Assembly (NCBI RefSeq): GCF_000220395.1
Contig: NW_004086053.1
Span: 1-64,000 of the forward strand
Reading direction: 5' to 3'
Origin: Ichthyophthirius multifiliis
Lineage: Eukaryota; Ciliophora; Oligohymenophorea; Hymenostomatida
DNA length: 64,000 bases
The notes beneath the pieces are model-generated. The model ran no database searches and had not been told where the DNA came from. It saw only the letters and a program-made list of their open reading frames with translations. Position 1 is the stretch's first letter; every line of letters starts with the position of its first letter. Positions 51,334 through 63,243 of this stretch are shown one piece after another. The translations under genes were made by a program, and so were the position numbers.

Positions 51334-52957
51334 TCATCTATAATCTGTTTTTTATTTTCTTTTTCCAGAAAATAAATGTTTTGGAGTTTTAATAATTACA
51401 CTTCTATCTGCTTCTCCTGCTCTTCCATTCCATTATTTGTCTATTTTATGTTTTAACCTTTACATAGCCTATTTTTGTATATTTTTTAACATATTCATTT
51501 TTATTATAAATTAATTAAATACCTTTTCTTCTGTAGTATTTATAGGATTAGGGTCTACTCCTTTAGATCTAGATCTAGAAAGACTTTTTTTTTTATTTTT
51601 TACACTTTTTACTAATTTATTATGATCATTTTCATCTTACATTAAATCTTCATCATTGTCTTCATTGATCATTTAATCTGTTAGTCTTCTAGCTTTTCTT
51701 TTTTTATTAACTCTTTCTTCAACATTTTTACTATTAATTCCTTTTTAGGACAATTTTTACTTTAAATTTTCGAGTGTATTATTTTTTTATAGATGAGCAG
51801 TTTTATGTCTATTTAATTTATGTTATAACTTCAATATAGTTTTTTTAGATACTATTTATTTATGAGCATCTAAAACTTCATCATCAATATTTTCCTCTTC
51901 ATCATTAATTTCCTCATTTAAAAGTCTTGCTTATTCCAACATATTTTCTTCCTTTTCTAACTCCTCAAGTTTTTCTAGTATATCCGGGTCTACGAAATCA
52001 GCTATATTTTTCCCTTCCATAATTTCCGGTACAACATCATATTTCCATTCATCTTTAGCCAATTTAAAGTGTTCCTATAAAGGAAAATTGAACACTCCGG
52101 CTCCTCCGTGTTCTTCTTGAATGTCTTTTAAAGTCGGTTTTTCGTATTTAAGTCCCTATAGTACCGATTAGGGGATCACTGGCGTTCTTAATGTTGAAGA
52201 ATTTCTGATTTTTGAAGGATTTGCAATATATAAGCCTCTTAGGAATTATTCTTCTCGTTTAATATTTAGGTTTCCTCCAGCTATACTTTCTATTTTTTGA
52301 CCATCTCGGAATTTAAGGAGAGTTTCACAGGCTGTAGTTTTTACTTCTTGGATGTTTTCGCCAGTTTTGCAAGACATAGAAACTAGTTGAGCGTTGTTTT
52401 TTTCCACCAGATCATTTATTAAATTTTGATCTTCAATAGACAGATTGTTGAAGGTCTTTAAGTCAATTTTCGATAAGACTATGCACAGAGGCTTATTCTT
52501 GAATAAGGGTTTGATAGAGTCAAAGAGTTTAACTTATTATTGGATTGAGTAGCCACATTATTCAGAAATATCAATAATAAATAAAATACAGGCCTTTAAA
52601 TGGGCTAAAGCTGTTATACTTTACATTTCGATAGTGTTTCTTTATTCTAATGAATGATCGAGGATACCAGGAGAGTCGATTACTTGCCATCTCACTTTTT
52701 CATAGTCTGTATGTCCAACATATAAAGACTAAGTTGTAAATGGATAACTTTAAACTTCTACATTTGCTGATGTAATACTGTTTATAAAACTACTTTTACC
52801 AACATTAGGATAACCAGTAATTAGGATTGTTCTTTCAAATGGATTTATAGAAGGAAGTCTTGCTAAATGTTTACGAACTTCCTCTAAGTAATTTAAACTG
52901 CTATTAAGTTTCTTTATAATCGTGCAAATTCTAAATATATATAATTATATAAATATG

Positions 52958-53036
<79 letters not shown>

Positions 53037-53444
53037 TTACCTTCCAAAGCAAGCTTTTTTTAATTATTTACATCTATATAAAGAATCTGCATATTTAATT
53101 AATCTAACATAATCTTTGCATACATTATCGACTAAATTCATACATGAATGAATATGACCTAAAGCTAGTTTATAGTGATCTTTGTCATATAAGACATTTA
53201 TTAAATCAGAAAAAAAAGGATGAATATCATCTAATTTTGGAAAACCAGTTAGAATGTCGTTGAATTTATCGTGAACTGATTCTTAAGTGAATTTTATTTT
53301 ACGCATATAGAAACCTCGGATACGACCGATAGCGTAACCTGGATGTACTACTGTAGGGGTCTTTCTTTGGGTTTTTGATAAGATTATATTTATGAAATCT
53401 TTTGAAGCTGGAATTGTTTTTATGGATTTGAAATTGTAGTTCAT
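51334..53444 (-). CDS. NOG1: Nucleolar GTP-binding protein NOG1 (GTPBP4)
   Basis: NOG1 is an essential GTPase of 60S ribosomal subunit assembly. Exons 53444-53041, 52930-51523 and 51468-51334 join in phase (648 residues). The first intron is almost pure (TA)n; the second starts GTATTT and ends AATAG. The N-terminal helical bundle domain starts [18 protein letters not shown], with [20 protein letters not shown] typical of NOG1. The G domain shows [12 protein letters not shown] (G1), SYPFTTQSLYVG (G2 region), VIDSPGILD (G3) and LSKIDL (G4). Downstream are the conserved [17 protein letters not shown] segment, an acidic stretch, and a basic C-terminus ending [15 protein letters not shown], the NOG1 hallmark end. 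Stop TGA complement at 51334-51336. Confidence 0.97.
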
Positions 53445-55493
53445 TTTTGTTTTTTTTGTTTTTTTTTTAATTTTATATATTTTTTTTTATTTTAATTTTG
53501 TATTTTTTTTTTGGCTTTTGTTTATATGATTTGTTTTGCTTTTGTATTTTATTAATTTCTGAATATTTAATTTTACTTTTATTTAATGTATTTTTAGTTT
53601 TATATTTATCTGCTTATATTATTATTTTTTGATTTTATTTGTACTTTTATAATTTCATATTTTTTGTTAATTAAATTCGATTATTTATTCACTAATTACC
53701 ATATTTAGCAAAACTAATAATAAATACTTTTAATAATATTTTTTTATAAATTTAAACTAAGAACTTAAATTATATACATTCTTAATATTTTAAAATTAAG
53801 CATAATAATCAAATAAAGAATAAATTAGTAAGTATTCGTTTATAATGTCAAAAAAAAAACCTAAAAACGTTATCAAACTTTTTAGTCATTAATTTAAAAT
53901 AGAAAAAAGCTTTTTAATAAATAAATAAGAACTATAATATCTTCTTTTTTTAGTTCTAAAAAAAAAAAAAAAAAAAAAAAATTGCTTTATCTATTATAGT
54001 GTATATATTTTTTTTATTTATAAAATAAAATAAAAATAATAAACTAATTTTAATTATGAAATTAAAATATAAAAGAATAATTTAAAATATTTTTTGAAAT
54101 AAAAAATATATAATAATAAAGAATTATTAAAATTTAAACAAAGATTAAATAGAAATCTAATTAAAAATAAACAAACAACAAAGCCTTTTACAAATAAAAA
54201 TTGAAAGAATATTATGAGTTATTTTTTTAAAAAAAAAACAATAAAAATAATTATTTTATAAGTTTAAAATTAGATAAATAAATAATAATAAATTAATAGA
54301 AATTTATGACTAAAAAATAAAAAATTAAATTTGAATGAATAAAAAAATATATAAATATTATATTAGTATAAAATTAATAAAATAAATAAATATTATTTTT
54401 TAAATGTTTCAATTATTTTATTATATTTTTACAAAAAAAATTAAATTTATGTTAATTTTTAAAATCTATCAAAGTTTTAATAAATTAAGTTTATTCTAAT
54501 TTTTAATAAGTAAACATAAATATTTAAATTCATTATCTTTATTTAGGAAATTATATAAGATTCAACATATTTTAGAATATATTAATAATTTTTTTTTTTT
54601 TTTTTAAATATATAAGAAAATTATATATAAAAAAATCTTTTATTCATTTTAAAATTAGAAATAATAAAAATATAGTTAAACTTTTTAAAAAAAAATTATA
54701 AAAAAATTAAATATTTCCTTTGTAAAAATTATAAATAAAATAATTAGAAATTTGAAATATTTAATTATTTATCATTTAAGTTGTTATATATTAAAAAAGG
54801 CTGTATATTAAATAAAAATAAGGAGTTATTTATATATAATTAGTTTGAATTTAATAATATTTTTTAATATAAATAATTATATTAATATTAATTTAGATTT
54901 TATTTTTAATAACAAAAAAAAATACATTTTTATATGAAATGCATTTATATAATTTTTAATTTTAAATTAGTCATACTAAAATATATATATATAAAATTAT
55001 AAAATGAAAATATAAAATTAAAAATCATAATTTTTATAAATTGAAATTTTAGTTTTAATGTTTATAAAATTATATACTTTAGATAATTTATAAATTATTA
55101 AAACAAAGTATAAAATTATTTTAAAAAATTAATATAAATTTATATTTTAATGAATAATTATATTTATATTCATTAATTTAAGATAAATATAATTTATTTA
55201 AAAAACAAACTATAAATAATGATAATTAAAATAAAAAAATATTTAATATCTATTAAAATCAAAATAATGTATATATAATTTAATAGACTAATTGTAATCA
55301 TCCACAAATAAATAAAAAAAATATTAAAAAATTATATAAGATTTTATAAAAGAAAGAAAAAAACTATTTATATATAATATGTAAAAATAAATTAACAAAA
55401 AAATAACAAAAATTACAAAATAACAAAAAATAAAAATATTAAAAAATAAAAGTAAAAAAAAAAAGTAATATATATTATAAAATTCAATTATAT
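53445..55493. other. Gene-free interval between divergent genes
   Basis: About 2 kb of AT-rich DNA with an A22 run at about 53957-53980 and T16 near 54590. Promoters of NOG1 and the downstream HTH gene are expected at its ends. No motif recognised. Confidence 0.5.
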
Positions 55494-57017
55494 ATGGATT
55501 AAACTTTTAAAAAAGAAATTTAAAATTCAGAAGACTCATTATAAAATATGAAGCAATTTCAGGGATAATAATTAAATGAAAATTAATATCATAGTGATTA
55601 AAAAGATAGTTAGGATAATAATTTAAGTAATTCTAAGAAAAAATATTAATTAATTTCAATTGAAAAACGTAAAGAGTTTATAGATTAAGTTCTTTAAAAA
55701 AAAAAGACTATAAAATAAGCTGCGTCTGATTTGGGGATAAAATTTTCAACTTCAAAGGCAATTTTATAAACCTATAAAAGAGAAGGTAGAATAGGGAAAA
55801 AGAAAACAAGATAAAGAAAATAAAAAAAAAAAAAATCAAATAATAATATAGAATTATAATAGGAAGGTGAAAATGAGAAAGGTGAAACAAAAATAGAAAA
55901 AATAATAAAAATTGAAAAATAATAAAATCAGGAATTTTAAAATTTAAAAAATAAAATGATTCCGACAAATATTTAATAATAATTATAAAATTAATAGTAA
56001 ATATAATAATAACAATATTTATAATAATAACATTAATTGTAATAACATTAATAATTATAAAGCTAATAATAACATATTTAATAATAGTAACAATAATAAT
56101 AACAATAATAATAATAACAATAGTAATAATAATAATAGTAATAATAATATGAAAATAATAATTTTTATTAATAATAATAATTTTAGTAATAATAATAATT
56201 TTTATAATAGCTCTAAAATAATAATAATAGTAAATAAAACATTCCAAGTCCTTTTAATTTTTCTAAATAATCTATTGAATTACCAAATAATTTCAATCTG
56301 AATAATTTCTAAAATATTTCTTAATTCCAATAAATGAAACCAAATATTGTTTCTAATGAAAAACAAGATTTTTAAACAAGCGAATAAATTATACCCAAAA
56401 ATTCCGATGAAATTAATTTTAAAAGCGATTCCGAATAAAAAAAAATTGCTACTTTATGTGATTATTAATAAGATTTTAGTAAATAATAATAATTATAATA
56501 GATAAAAAATTTATAAAAAAATGGAATAATTAGTAATACTAATGATAATAATTATAATAATATTAATACTACTACTAATAATAATATGAATATTAATAAT
56601 AATAATTAATAATAAAATTAATATATGTTCCCATAAAATTAACCTCTTTAATAATACTAAATGAATATCATGAATATAGCACCCAACGGTAATCATTACA
56701 ACTCATTTAATATGTTCAATATTGGGAATAATAAGGCTGATCAATCATTTTCTATGGACAATTTTTGTAATAATTTTGCTTTGTTTTAAAATTAAAACAA
56801 TTAATTCGAAAATACTCCTAATATGAATAATAATATACTTGCACCAAAGATTTCAACGGATAATATAAATTTCTCTCTATTTAGAAATAGGGGTAGCTCT
56901 ATGGATTTCTTACTTCCTAATTATTAAGGTTTGGATAATTAGTATTATTTGGTAAATGGAAGTAATTAAAATAATATTAATTGCTTTCTTTAAAATTAAA
57001 AAAATCCACTTATTTGA
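55494..57017 (+). CDS. HTH-domain protein with very long glutamine tract (putative DNA-binding)
   Basis: Intronless, 507 residues, one frame from the ATG at 55494 to the TGA at 57015-57017. Residues 58-105 look like a short helix-turn-helix: EKRKEFIDQVLQKKKTIKQ, AASDLGIKFSTSKAILQTYK, REGRIGKKKTRQ. That is the Psq/transposase-like fold also found in ciliate transcription-factor-like proteins. From about residue 155 a tract of roughly 100 residues is mostly Gln, encoded chiefly by TAA with some TAG and CAA. Asn/Gln-rich disorder with short hydrophobic motifs follows to the end (NINCFLQNQKNPLI). DNA binding with a prion-like activation region is an inference from composition and the HTH. Confidence 0.8.
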
Positions 57018-57073
57018 ATTATAATTATATATTTTTATTTTTTTTAATAAAAATATAATATAAATATTAACAT

Positions 57074-57110
<37 letters not shown>

Positions 57111-57625
57111 ATTAAAATTATATTAAATATGTTTTTTTTTTTTTTTTTATTCAATACAATAAATTTTAAATTTTTTATATTTTTTTTTTTTATAATTATT
57201 CTTATATAATAATTATATATATTATCAATTTATATTATTTTCTATTTATATATAATTTTAATTTATAAATAATATTCATAACTAAATTATATTTGTATAT
57301 CAATTTCTTATAAATTTATTAATCAAAATATTTTTATTTTTATATATATATATATTTATTGTAATTATAAATGTAATTTAATTTTTTAATAAATACCTAT
57401 TTTTTATTCAATATTTAATTAAAAATATATTTGTATTAATTTTTTATTTTTGTTAACAAATAAAGTACATTTTATTATATAAATAATTTATTTCTAGTTA
57501 TAATAAATAAAAAAAATTAATACATTTTTTCAACAAATAAATAAAATAAAAAAATACATATATTTATATTTAAAAATAAATAAAAACATTTCATATTAAT
57601 TCTATTTTTAAAAAAAATAAAAACT
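57018..57625. other. Spacer between convergent genes
   Basis: About 600 bp with very long T runs (T26 or more at 57077-57106). Both 3' UTRs are expected here. Confidence 0.55.
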
Positions 57626-60600
57626 TCATTATTTCTATTTATTGTCTTTTTACTTAATTTAATTTCTTGTCATAATTCCTTATTTATTTTTATCCATAAA
57701 AAGCTCATCATAATCTTCATAATCATCTTTATTAATATTCTTTATAATTATCTAAATCTCTTATTATATAATTTTCTAATTTTTTTTACTTTTAGTAATT
57801 TTCTAAGAACAAATATCCGCATGATAAAAATTTTTAAATAGAAAACTTAAAATTTCTATAACTTTTTACGCACAAACAGAAATAAAACTCTATTCTTGAT
57901 TAAAAAGAACTGAATTAGAATAAATTAAGTTAGCATCAAATTCCATACTTTCTAAACTAATATAATAATTATGGAATATTCTTTTCTATATTTTGGTTAA
58001 ATCCATACTCTAAGGAACTATTTCTAGATATTCTTTATATATTTTAGTATCTACGGGTTCTATGAAATACATAAAGTCACTTTTATTATATAGATGGGCA
58101 TAATCAATGAGTTTATTTAGAATTTTTCTTTCCTTTTTTTCCTAAAAATATTCAATTTTTTTCAATGGTAAATCTTATATTATGTCCCAAAACGAAATTC
58201 GAATGTTTTTTGTCGAAATTCCTTTTTCATTTATTAGTTTTATTTAGATTTTTTGCCAGTCTGAATTTTTGAAGGCTTCTTCTTTTCCTAATTGTAAATC
58301 GAAGATTATTCCTTAAAAAATCTCTTTGAAAAAATAACATTAGATGTTCTATTATTATTTTAATATCGGCCTTTTCTCGAAAAGAAGTCGTGGAATTAAA
58401 AAGTTATGTGATTAGAGTAGAGTATTCGAATAATAGAGGAAAAAGTGGTCGTTTTTATCCATTATTTTTAACTTCAAAAGCATCATTATAGGCCTATCTT
58501 GGTATTTTTCAAGCATTTCGCGAGTATTTAGGACTGGAAATGAATAGTTTATTTCCTCTATTTGGCATAATGTGGGTTAGAGTAATTATTTGTGAGTCTG
58601 AACAGGCAAAACATGAAAATTTGGATTGTTAAAGTAATTTTTTTTGGCAATTTCTACTTGGTTAGGTTTATATATTGTGCTTATTTTATTAAATAATTAC
58701 TAGAAATCGAACATTTCTAAATAATAAGAGCAATATTCTTCATGTCCTTAGAATATATAATAGACTTAGTCACCTATTTGTGGTAAAAACTCATATAAAT
58801 TATTAATTTCTTTATTTAAATAATTTCTTTGGAATAATCTTTTATCTTAAGAGTTTAAATTTTGTCTTTAAAAATGAATATTAGCAAAGCAATCAAAACA
58901 TTAATATAATTTATTATCTTTAAAAAATCCTCTATATAAACTACAAGGATTTTCATGGAATTTTTTTAAACAAAAAATGCAAGATTTATAAGTATTATTT
59001 ATATTTTTTTAACATCTTTCACATTTTTAAATATTTTTGATATTTTCATGGTTTTTTTATATATATAAATTTTCGGTATTTTTTTAAATATTTTTTTATA
59101 TGTTTTCTGTATTTTTTTACATATTTTAGTTATTTTCGGTATTTTTTTATATTTTTTAAATATTTTCGGAATTTTTGACTTTTTTTTACGGAAAATCTTC
59201 GACTTTTTCTTCTTAATTGAATTCGCTTTATTTACGTTTTTTTTGATTTTTTTTTTAATAAAAAGATGAATTTTCTGAATTTTAATAACTAGTTTATAAT
59301 TCTTCATTATTTTTATAATATTATTTATTTTTTTAACGTAAATTTCTTTTAAAATCTTCATATTCATTTTCTTAAAATTATTATTATTTTCTAGTTCGTG
59401 TATTTTCTTTTAAATACTTTATTTTATTTTATTCATAATTAAAGGAAGATTCACTTTATAAATCTTTTTATTTAGAAAATCTTAATAGTCTTCTTTTTTT
59501 TTTTCTATTTATTTAATTATAACTATCTTATTCTTATATAATAGAATCATTTTCTTATTCACTTTTCTTTATATAATCTTCTTATATGAAATCATTTTAT
59601 TCATCTTATATGAAATCTTCGTCTTCTTCATATTAATAATCTTCATCTTCTGAATCTTCTTCATCATAATCTTCAAGTATTTAGTTTTATATTTATTATT
59701 TTTAATAATTATTTTCTTGAGTTATTTATTTCTATGCTGGTTAAGTATAATTTTCTTCTTACTATTATTAAATATTTTTTAATAATTTAGGTCTTCCTCT
59801 TTTTTTCTTTTTTAATAATTATTATTAATCTTAAATATCTTGATTATTATTATTTTCTTATTAATAATTACTTTCGTTAATATAATTTTCAAAATTATTA
59901 TTTTTTTCTTCTTCATCTTCTTCTACAATAAACTTTTTCTTTGATTTTCTCATTTCCAAAAAATTATCAACTGCCTTTAACTATATTAATTTTTGGTCTA
60001 AAAATACTCCCATTTTGGTCAAAATATCCATTCTTTCTTAAAAATCTACTCTCTAGCTTCCTTCCATTACATAATTTTCATTATCAAAAGAATCCCTTAA
60101 GATTTTAATAAGCTAAACATAATTATTTCCTTTCAAAGCCTTTCCTTTTTCTTATATTTTTCCTAAATACGAGCTTTTAAAAAACCCTTTTTCCTTTAAT
60201 TTCCTCAAGCAATTTTTAAACTTAAAAGTATATGGAATTCTTTAATAATTGCAAATATTTCCTCTTTAAAAACTATTGATTTCTCTCCCAGAATCATCTT
60301 CTGCCCTTACTGGAACTAAATTATCATCTAAAACAAAAATCTCAGTATCATTAGCAAAAAACTATTCACTAGGTGTACTTTTATAAAAATCAACTAAATC
60401 GCATCCATATATACTAAATGATCCAAAATAAGTACTCACAGCAAACGATAAGCCATCTGGAGCCCATTATCCATCTAAAACTGGTACTTCTAAATTCGGA
60501 TAGCCTATATGATATCCCCTTTCTTGGAATAAATTCAATAAACAGCCTACTTAGATATCATAGATACATATTTAACCAGAATAATCCGCTGTAAGGAGTA

Positions 60601-61335
60601 TATTTTCGAAAAAAGGGTGAGGTTCTAATACCAAAATATGATCCTGGAGTTTAATTGGTGTATTTTATTTAGTAAATTCTTAAGTTTATTTACTCATTTA
60701 TAAATCATATACATAAAGTACTGTTTCTACCTCTTTTGTGCGTTTAAATTTTCGGGTAAAAGTTGCAAAAGCAAATCTATTTTGGCAAGAAAAAGAGGCA
60801 TTCCAGCAGTTTTTTTCGCTTTTTTTTATCATTTTTTCTTCCTCAAAATATAATGTGATGATATTTTCTTTTAGTTTTTTTTCGTTATTTTGTATCAAAA
60901 ATTCCCAAGGCCAAATTTTCGCTGTTCCGTCAAAAGATGCAGTTATCATAAATTCTCCATTTTTAGAAAATTTTATTAATTGGCAATTTTATTTATGTTC
61001 TCTTTTTTCTATTAAGGGTAATATCGGGTTTCTTTTATTTTCTAATAAATGAATTTTATCCCAAATCATTATTTCACCGTTTTCCGCTCCAGAAACTAAA
61101 TAACCTTGGGGATGAGTTTCTAAGCAAACAGCTTCCGGTTCTTGGTCTTATATTTATTATTACTATTATTGTTGTTAGTATTTATTTTTGTTATTTTTTC
61201 GAAATTGAAGGGTTATTATTGGATTAATTTATGGATCTATTCCACCTGGATTTGTACTTTTTTTGAATTGATTTTCTTTATATCTATTTTTTTTTTTTAG
61301 TAAATATATAAATATTTTTTTTAATGTATATTTTT

Positions 61336-61378
<43 letters not shown>

Positions 61379-62420
61379 CAATTTATATTTTTTACAAACA
61401 TATAAAATATTCTATTATACATATACATATAATAATATTTTTTAAGCATTTTTTTATGAATATTTTTATTTAAAAACAAAAAATATAAAATTTTTTACAT
61501 TTTTGTTATATTTACATTTTAAAGTTCCCTTTTACAGACATAATAATCAAATAGAGATGGTTAAATCCTTATTCATTTACATATTAATAGAAAGCGACTA
61601 CATTTAACAATTCCTAACTTTTAAAAGTAATCAAACACTTCTAATAGAAAATGTCCCAAACTCTCGCACTTTAATCCACTGAGCAAGTAACTAAATATTA
61701 ATTACATGGAGAAATATCATTACTAACAATACTACTGGTATGTCCTTTAAGATTAGATAAAAGAAGTCCGTTTTGAGAACTCCAAATTTTAATTAGACCA
61801 TGTTCATCGCCTGTGAAAATTAATTTACCACTTTTATCGTATGTTACGTTGTATACGGGAATATATGGCTCACCTGTCTCTTCATTTACTTATCCAGATT
61901 AGACTGTGTATGCATGTCCAAAACAGGTTTTAAGGTGTTGAAATTTTAATGTAAAGGGGTCGGTTTATATATGATTTTGTGAGTTTTTTTTTTTTTATTT
62001 TTGGGTTTTTATGAAGATATCTCGTTTAGATTTTATTGCTTTTTTTGGATTTTTTAAATGAGATGCTGTTTCTTAGATGAGGGTTAATGGGAGTACTTTT
62101 TTTATTGTTTTGGGTATATTTAAAGATTGAATTTTAATGAATTCTTCTATTATTATTTCTAAGTCTGGTAAAGTCTTTTATAAGTTAGTTTTTAATTGAG
62201 TTTATTACTAATATGTGTATTCTGGGTATGTGTAGTATTTTTCGCCGGTTATTGTGAGGGATTTTCCTAATATATTTTTATCTTCGATTGCTTTTTGTAA
62301 AGTCTTGATTATTGGATTTTCTACTTGGTTGTCTTTTAGGAGAAATTGTAAGATTAAGTAGTATAAGTGACTCTTTTGAACTGGTTTTTCTAAAATTTAT
62401 TAATTCTTATTAGTTGACAT
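57626..62420 (-). CDS. PHIP/BRWD-type chromatin protein: WD40, PHD-like finger, cryptoTudor, bromodomain
   Basis: Two exons (62420-61516, 61283-57626; phase-consistent 232-bp intron) give 1520 residues. The N-terminus matches the BRWD/PHIP helical leader (SHLYYLILQFLLKDNQVENP). Then come WD40 repeats: VYNVTYDKSGKLIFTGDEHG, GHTSSIVSNDISPCNQYL, TASFDGTAKIWPWEF, LTADYSGQICIYD. A long acidic/basic disordered linker follows (KKKKRGRPKLL is an AT-hook-like piece). A C4HC3 finger follows at about 58,880-59,022 (CERC...CIFC...HENPC...CFDC), then the PHIP cryptoTudor region (FLPQIGDQVYYIFQGHEEY). A single bromodomain at about 57,830-58,080 closes the fold (IEPVDTKIYKEYLEIV, SMDLTKIQKRIFHNYYISLE). PHIP-family proteins read H3K4 methylation and acetylation. 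Animal members have two bromodomains and no PHD finger. Confidence 0.93.
61284..61515 (-). other. Large TA-rich intron in the PHIP-like gene
   Basis: GTAAAT at the 5' side and AAATAG at the 3' side, splitting one codon so that the flanking exons stay in frame. It contains a (TA)n tract at about 61342-61374, and at 232 nt is longer than nearly all other introns here. Confidence 0.8.
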
Positions 62421-63243
62421 TAATATTATTTAATTATTTTTATTTTTTTATTTTTAGATTTCTCTCCTCAATTATATGTAAAGTATATTAATTATATATA
62501 TATAGTTTTATTTTTATTTTATAATTAATTTTTTTTTTAAAAAAAAAAAAAAATTTCAAGGTAATTATATATTTATTTTAATATCATAATTTATTATTTT
62601 TTTAAATAAAATGATTATCTTATTTATTTTACTTATAAATTATATGTTTTATATTTATATTTCACATAAAAATAAGGCTTTTTTATTTTAATTATCAAAA
62701 TAAATATAAATAAATATCATAAACTAAAAACTAAATTGCATTTATATCAGATATATAAATTGTTTTATGTAAAGGTACAAAAATATATAAAATTAAAAAA
62801 TATGTCAAAAATCTTTTTATTTAAAAAATGAAAAATTCATTATAAATATTTAAAAAATTTAATAATCAAATATAATGTTTTTTTATGATGTTATAATAAA
62901 ATAAATATTTAATATTTTACTAATGATAAATTCTAATTTTTTTTTTTTTTTTCTTATATATACAAAATTAAAAAAAATGGATTTTTTCTATATATATATA
63001 TTTTTTTTTTATAAATAAATATTAAAAATTTATTGATTATAATTATTATTATGATAAATTTTTTATATAAGTAAAAAATTAATTTGTATTAAGGCAATTT
63101 AAAATAGAAAAAAGTATTTTTTTTATTAATTAAATATTAAAGAATATTTTAATATATTAATTAATAATTATATTATTATAAATTATTTTATATATTATTA
63201 AATTTTAATTATTTATATAATTTATATTTAAACTAATTAAAAA
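62421..63243. promoter_or_regulatory. Divergent intergenic region
   Basis: About 820 bp between the PHIP-like start and the next plus-strand gene. A/T runs, no specific motif. Confidence 0.45.

Noticed and set aside
55708-56247. Minus-strand 179-residue Ile/Tyr-rich frame
   Set aside because: Antisense of the glutamine tract of the HTH protein; composition is pure repeat.
58999-59367. Minus-strand Lys/Ile-rich frame of 122 residues
   Set aside because: Lies inside the PHIP-like gene in a different frame; the real frame continues through the zinc finger and cryptoTudor.
60738-61052. Plus-strand frame of 104 residues
   Set aside because: Antisense to WD40 repeats of the PHIP-like gene.
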